A stretch of DNA of 64,000 nucleotides from an uncultured Blautia sp. (GTDB taxonomy: Bacteria; Bacillota; Clostridia; Lachnospirales; Lachnospiraceae), in assembly GCA_958367245.1 (NCBI GenBank), contig CATXEA010000016.1, positions 14,640 through 78,639 of the forward strand. Direction: 5' to 3'. Made by a program: the position numbers and the translations under genes. A model generated the notes under the pieces. It ran no database searches and was not told the origin of the DNA. It saw nothing but the letters and a program-made list of their open reading frames with translations. Positions 60,231-64,000 of the stretch are shown piece after piece (the stretch's first letter is position 1; the number at the start of each line of letters is the position of its first letter).

Positions 60231-62456
60231 ATGGAAAAATATAAGGACAGGACGCTCTCTCCAAAGGAGAGGGCAGCTGACCTGCTTGAGCGGTTAAGCC
60301 TCACGGAAAAGGTGGGGCAGCTCAATCAGAGACTGTACGGCTTTCGGGTATGTATGCGAAAAGATGACCAATTGACGCTTTCGGATGAATTTTGTCAGGA
60401 AGTTGAGCGCTTCGGAGGCCTTGGCGTGCTGTACGGGCTGTACCGCGCAGACCCGTGGTCAGGACGAAACTATGAAAACGGTCTTACAGGAGCGTATGCA
60501 GTACAGGCATACAATATGGTGCAAAAATATGTCGTGGAACATTCCCGCTTCGGTATTCCGGCGCTTATGTCAAGCGAGAGTCCCCACGGACATCAGGCTC
60601 TCGACGGTTATCTGCTGCCGGTCAATCTCGCAGTGGGCGCGTCGTGGAATACGAAGCTTGCGAAGAAAGCGGCGGCTCTCTGCGCCCATCAGATGAAGGA
60701 GATGGGAGTCGATCTGGCTCTCGTTTCCATGCTTGACGTACTGCGCGATCCCAGATGGGGACGCTGTGAGGAGTGTTTTGGCGAGGATCCGTACCATGCG
60801 TCAGAATTTGCGAAAGCAGTCGTTGAGGGGTATTGTCTGGAGGGCGTAGATGTTGTGGCAAAGCATTTTGCCGCGCAGGGAGAAACAACAGGAGGAGTCA
60901 ATGCAAGCGCTGCCCGCATCGGTGAACGGGAGCTTCGGGAAATCCATCTTCCTCCTGCCGGGGCTGCAGTCCGCGCAGGCGCAAAGGGCGTGATGGCGGC
61001 ATATAATGAAATCGACGGAATACCCTGCCACAATAATCAATGGCTTCTTCGCGATGTTCTGCGGGGTGAGATGGGATTTGACGGTATTGTGATGGCGGAC
61101 GGAGTTGCAGTGGACAGGCTGGGATTTTTGTACGATACGCCGGAGAAATGCGGAGCTGCGGCTCTTTCCTCCGGAGTCGATGTCTCCCTGTGGGACGAAG
61201 GATTTGCCCATCTGGAAGCAGCAGTTGAGCAGGGACTTGTGACAGAGGAGCGGATTGATGAAGCGGTACTGCGCGTACTGACGCTGAAATTTGAGAGAGG
61301 TCTGTTTGAGCATCCGTATCTGGAATACAAGGAGGACAATGCCGACATTCCTGAAATGGATGAAGAGCTTCCTTTAAATCTGGCGCTTGCCGAAGAGTCG
61401 ATGGTTCTTCTGAAAAATGAGGATGAGCTGCTGCCTCTTGGAAGCTATGGGAAACAGCGGCAAAAGCTTCGAGTAGCTTTAATCGGAGAAAATATCCGTG
61501 ATATTTATGCTCTTCTCGGAGATTATACCCCTCCTGTCAAAGCAGAAAATACATGGACAGTTGAGAAGGGATTCCGTGCAGTTTTTGGCGGCAGAGACGA
61601 TATGGAGCTTGTAGTCTGCGATAAAGCGCAGCAGACTGCAGACTGCGATGTGACAATTCTTGTGGTTGGAGGAAGTTCAAGCCGTTTTGGCGATGTTGAA
61701 TTTGATGTTAACGGCGCGGCAATCACGAAAGGAACAGTGGCGATGGACTGCGGAGAAGGCGTGGATTTGGCATCCCTTAAACTGCCTCAGTCACAGCTTG
61801 CGCTTGCAGAGGAGGTATTTGCACACTCGAAAAAGACGGTGACTGCAGTGATTGCAGGAAGACCGTATGCGATACCGGAGATTGCCGAAAAATCCAATGC
61901 GCTTTTATACTGCTTTTACCCGGGACCTATGGGCGGATTGGCTCTTGCCAAAATAGTATGCGGTCTGTGTGAACCGTCAGGCAGACTTCCTGTATCTCTG
62001 CCGCGGGGCGCAGAACTGCTTCCGGTATGGTATAATTACCGCATTTCATATGAGGCAATGCACTATACGGATGAGAAGAACGGCGCTCTGTATCCGTTCG
62101 GCTTCGGGCTGGGATATGGGAAAGCACAGTATAGTGATGCTGTTTTTTTCTGTGAAAATGGAATGACAACGGTTACATTTACTGTTCGTAATCCTGTAGA
62201 CAGAGCCGTGACTGCAGTGCCGATGCTTTTTCTCAGTCATAAAGGCGGCAGTATTGTGCCGCGTATAGAGGAGCTGAAGCGATTTGAAAAGCTGTATCTT
62301 GCACCGGGGGAGGAGCGCTGCGTACAGTTTACGCTTACCCGGGATGATTTTGCAGTGTGGGACTGCCGGATGCAGAGAACGGTTGAATCCGGAAAGAAGA
62401 AGCTTTCTTTACGCGATGGAATGTACTGCTTGTGGAATAAAGAGATTATGGTATAA
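60231..62456 (+). CDS. Glycoside hydrolase family 3 beta-glycosidase
   Basis: A 741-residue cytoplasmic enzyme with no signal peptide. The (beta/alpha)8 domain has SESPHGHQ near residue 112, LRDPRWGRCEECFGEDP near 171, VAKHFAAQG near 210, and the catalytic nucleophile Asp290 in IVMADGVAVD. The sandwich domain includes VVGGSSSRFGDVEFD, and a fibronectin-III-like C-terminal domain begins near residue 630. Substrate is probably a beta-glucoside, xyloside or N-acetylglucosaminide end; sequence alone does not decide. It is the last gene of the operon, ending at the terminator 62459-62487. Confidence 0.92.
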   Translation: MEKYKDRTLSPKERAADLLERLSLTEKVGQLNQRLYGFRVCMRKDDQLTLSDEFCQEVERFGGLGVLYGLYRADPWSGRNYENGLTGAYAVQAYNMVQKYVVEHSRFGIPALMSSESPHGHQALDGYLLPVNLAVGASWNTKLAKKAAALCAHQMKEMGVDLALVSMLDVLRDPRWGRCEECFGEDPYHASEFAKAVVEGYCLEGVDVVAKHFAAQGETTGGVNASAARIGERELREIHLPPAGAAVRAGAKGVMAAYNEIDGIPCHNNQWLLRDVLRGEMGFDGIVMADGVAVDRLGFLYDTPEKCGAAALSSGVDVSLWDEGFAHLEAAVEQGLVTEERIDEAVLRVLTLKFERGLFEHPYLEYKEDNADIPEMDEELPLNLALAEESMVLLKNEDELLPLGSYGKQRQKLRVALIGENIRDIYALLGDYTPPVKAENTWTVEKGFRAVFGGRDDMELVVCDKAQQTADCDVTILVVGGSSSRFGDVEFDVNGAAITKGTVAMDCGEGVDLASLKLPQSQLALAEEVFAHSKKTVTAVIAGRPYAIPEIAEKSNALLYCFYPGPMGGLALAKIVCGLCEPSGRLPVSLPRGAELLPVWYNYRISYEAMHYTDEKNGALYPFGFGLGYGKAQYSDAVFFCENGMTTVTFTVRNPVDRAVTAVPMLFLSHKGGSIVPRIEELKRFEKLYLAPGEERCVQFTLTRDDFAVWDCRMQRTVESGKKKLSLRDGMYCLWNKEIMV

Positions 62457-62458
62457 GA

Positions 62459-62487
62459 TGCCGCCGGTTGCTTGCTGCGACCGGCGG
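62459..62487 (+). terminator. Rho-independent terminator of the carbohydrate operon
   Basis: GCCGCCGGT pairs with ACCGGCGGT across an 11-base loop, followed by ATTTTAA. The stem is strong; the T run is short. Confidence 0.72.
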
Positions 62488-62537
62488 TATTTTAACAGGC
62501 GTTTGATTTGAATACAGGTTTTTTTGGGGGGGATTCT

Positions 62538-62580
62538 GCGTAAACGACACGATTTGGAGCGTAAACGACACGCCGCAGAA
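62538..62580. repeat. Paired 14-bp direct repeats inside an inverted repeat
   Basis: GCGTAAACGACACG occurs at 62538-62551 and 62559-62572, 21 bases apart; TTCTGCG (62534-62540) and CGCAGAA (62574-62580) form short inverted arms around them. Two-turn spacing fits binding of a regulator or recombinase to one face of the helix, or the end of a transposable element. A TATAAT lies just after, at 62594-62599. Confidence 0.6.
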
Positions 62581-62670
62581 GGAAAATTTCGTGTATAATA
62601 AAGAAGACGAAAGAAATCCATAGGTGGGGTGGAAGAGATTGACAAAAATTTTTGATGAAAATAAAATTTT

Positions 62671-62693
62671 GACAGACAGACAGACAGACAGAC
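62671..62693 (+). repeat. GACA tetranucleotide repeat tract
   Basis: Five full GACA units and a partial GAC, 20 bases before the next gene's first ATG. Simple 4-bp tracts change length by slippage and shift reading frames. Confidence 0.9.
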
Positions 62694-62712
62694 GATAATC
62701 GGCTCCGCTCAA

Positions 62713-63507
62713 ATGGCAGATATGCTATGCGTAGAACGGAGACTAAACAAAGAGAATTACAAGAAAGTAATGACGGGGATTATCCCTAGTGAGTTGGAAA
62801 AAGCATATAGGATAGCAAAAAACAGCGGAGAAAAAATTGATTGCAGAACAAAAATTTTGTTTGGAGAATTAGAACACAAAGAAAAAGGGGTTGCAACCAA
62901 TGAGTATTCAAAAATGTACGACAAGTCACGCTATAAGTTTTTCTTGTATGCACCATTTGACTTATGCGGAAATGAATGTTGTAAAACGATGAAAAAAGAA
63001 CCATTGCGGTTATATGCAAGAAAATCGAAAAGAGTTCCGATAACCGCGCAGATGGCAAGTGAAAGTAAATTGCGTACTCAAAGTTGGCTGCAAAGTGGGT
63101 GCAACGCTTTTGATAGCAAAAAACCTATGAGCAATCCTATGAGCTTTTGGACGGAACAAGATGTGCTTTTATACATCAAAGAAAACAATCTGCCGATATG
63201 TTCAGTTTATGGCGAAGTAGTCACAGATTATGAAGCTATGGGACAATGTGAAAATCAGATGTCATTTGCGGATTTTGGGATTTTTGACAAGGAAAGACCA
63301 TTGTTGAAAACAACAGGTTGTCAAAGAACCGGATGCGTACTTTGCGGATTCGGATGTCACTTAGAGAAAGAGAGCAGATTTTTAAGGCTAAAAGAAACGC
63401 ACCCTAAATTCCATAATCTGCTTTATCTCTTGAAAAACAATGGTGTGACATACGCAGAAGCTATTGACTGGGTAAACGAACACGGAAACATGAACATTAA
63501 GTATTAA
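62713..63507 (+). pseudogene. 5'-truncated PAPS-reductase-family gene, phage type
   Basis: The open frame gives 264 residues matching the C-terminal two thirds of phage-type phosphoadenosine phosphosulfate reductase domain proteins. Evidence is FLYAPFDLCGNECCKTMKKEP near 77-97, RVPITAQMASESKLRTQSWL near 113, PMSFWTEQDVLLYIKENNLPI near 146, and TGCQRTGCVLCGFGCH near 214. The N-terminal ATP-pyrophosphatase SGGKDS loop that such proteins need is missing, and no ribosome site precedes the ATG at 62713. The lost part would have lain where 62500-62700 now is, so the gene is broken at a junction or its start depends on the GACA tract. Codon use is AT-rich. Confidence 0.65.
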
Positions 63508-63529
63508 ATATTCCCGGATTGTGGAATCA

Positions 63530-63545
63530 TGTGCTATTTAGCACA
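63530..63545. repeat. Short palindrome upstream of the methyltransferase gene
   Basis: TGTGCTATTTAGCACA has 6-bp arms, 23 bases before the start codon. It may be an operator or a small hairpin in the message. Confidence 0.4.
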
Positions 63546-63567
63546 GAAATAAGAGAAAGGAGCCGTA

Positions 63568-64000
63568 ATGGATTTTGGATATTACAACATGGATTGCATG
63601 GATGGGATGAAATATTTCCCGGATGGTTACTTTGACCTTGCGATTGTGGATCCACCGTATGGCTTACATGAGCATGGTGGCAAAAATAGGAATACATATG
63701 TTAAGCAGAAAAATGGAACAAAAACATATGTAAAGGACGGACAGTACGAAAACAGAGGGTGGGACAATGAGCCCCCCTCTATGGAATACTTCGAGGAATT
63801 GTTTCGGGTATCCAGAAATCAGATTATATGGGGATGCAATTACTTTGATTTTACTTTGGCTGGTGGTCTTATCGTATGGGATAAATGCAATGATGGTTCT
63901 GACCAGTCGGATGCAGAGGTGGCATTCTGCAGTCTGACTAAAAGGATAGACATATTCCGGTATATGTGGCGGGGGATGTTCCAGGGAAAGTCCATTACTG
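63568..64000 (+). CDS. DNA methyltransferase (N4/N6 class), partial
   Basis: The frame is open from the ATG at 63568, behind AGAAAGGAG, to the window edge, giving 144 residues. The catalytic IVDPPYGLHEHG lies near residue 26-37 (DPPY of amino-methyltransferases), and RVSRNQIIWGCNYF near 78 and GLIVWDKCNDG near 96 are typical of phage-borne beta-type DNA methylases. It would methylate adenine or cytosine amino groups in the element's DNA. With the PAPS-reductase-type gene upstream it points to a prophage or integrated element that continues beyond the window. Confidence 0.85.
   Translation, partial: MDFGYYNMDCMDGMKYFPDGYFDLAIVDPPYGLHEHGGKNRNTYVKQKNGTKTYVKDGQYENRGWDNEPPSMEYFEELFRVSRNQIIWGCNYFDFTLAGGLIVWDKCNDGSDQSDAEVAFCSLTKRIDIFRYMWRGMFQGKSIT

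Overview
The window looks like a chromosomal segment of an anaerobic gut Firmicute, most likely a Lachnospiraceae member (Blautia/Dorea-like). Supporting signs are the clostridial gene styles (nucleoside kinase tail, DUF815 ATPase, GGGtGRT pair, TraX, CmpB-like membrane protein), low-to-moderate G+C, strong AGGAGG ribosome binding sites, and a selenocysteine formate dehydrogenase joined to an [FeFe] hydrogenase. No 16S gene is present, so the genus is an inference.

Layout. 1-662: end of a nucleoside kinase gene, then RNase P RNA with its promoter and terminator. 749-9617: a cell-surface island of four secreted proteins (three with choline-binding-like repeats, two of those with transglutaminase-like cores), a dltB-dltD-dltA-dltC-like set, and a third repeat/transglutaminase protein. 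9685-11579 (minus): pyrI, pyrB and a CmpB-like membrane protein. 11744-19243: folC, pheA, a DUF815 ATPase, ppx and ppk1. 19272-31569: a formate/H2 island with mobA, moeA, mobB, a formate dehydrogenase read through an in-frame TGA (Sec145), two HycB-like ferredoxins and an [FeFe] hydrogenase, a set matching the hydrogen-dependent CO2 reductase (HDCR) composition. It continues with selB, selA, tRNA-Sec on the opposite strand, fdhD and a formate channel. Cofactor supply, Sec decoding, enzyme maturation and formate transport therefore sit together. 31569-36975: topB, a left-handed beta-helix protein, a lipoprotein, TraX and an AAA ATPase. 37146-38868: a probably highly expressed Fe-S-scaffold-like/GGGtGRT pair behind a structured leader.

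39318-49193 is an AT-richer polysaccharide block: VTC-domain protein, DUF4956, CotH, a PilZ-bearing cellulose-synthase-like GT2, GH5, GGDEF-EAL and GGDEF proteins. It is flanked by two direct copies of about 226 bp of a LytTR response-regulator gene start, one copy broken (38985-39210) and one intact (49849-50074). This suggests insertion or duplication. 49270-52132 (minus) is a two-component locus with two LytTR regulators around one GHKL kinase.

52568-62456 is a carbohydrate-use operon: LacI regulator with a self-symmetric operator sequence, two permeases, a binding protein, GH38 alpha-mannosidase and GH3 glycosidase. After its terminator, 62500-64000 changes character: short direct repeats, a GACA tetranucleotide tract, a 5'-truncated PAPS-reductase-type gene and a DNA methyltransferase that runs off the window. 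This is probably the edge of a prophage or other mobile element.
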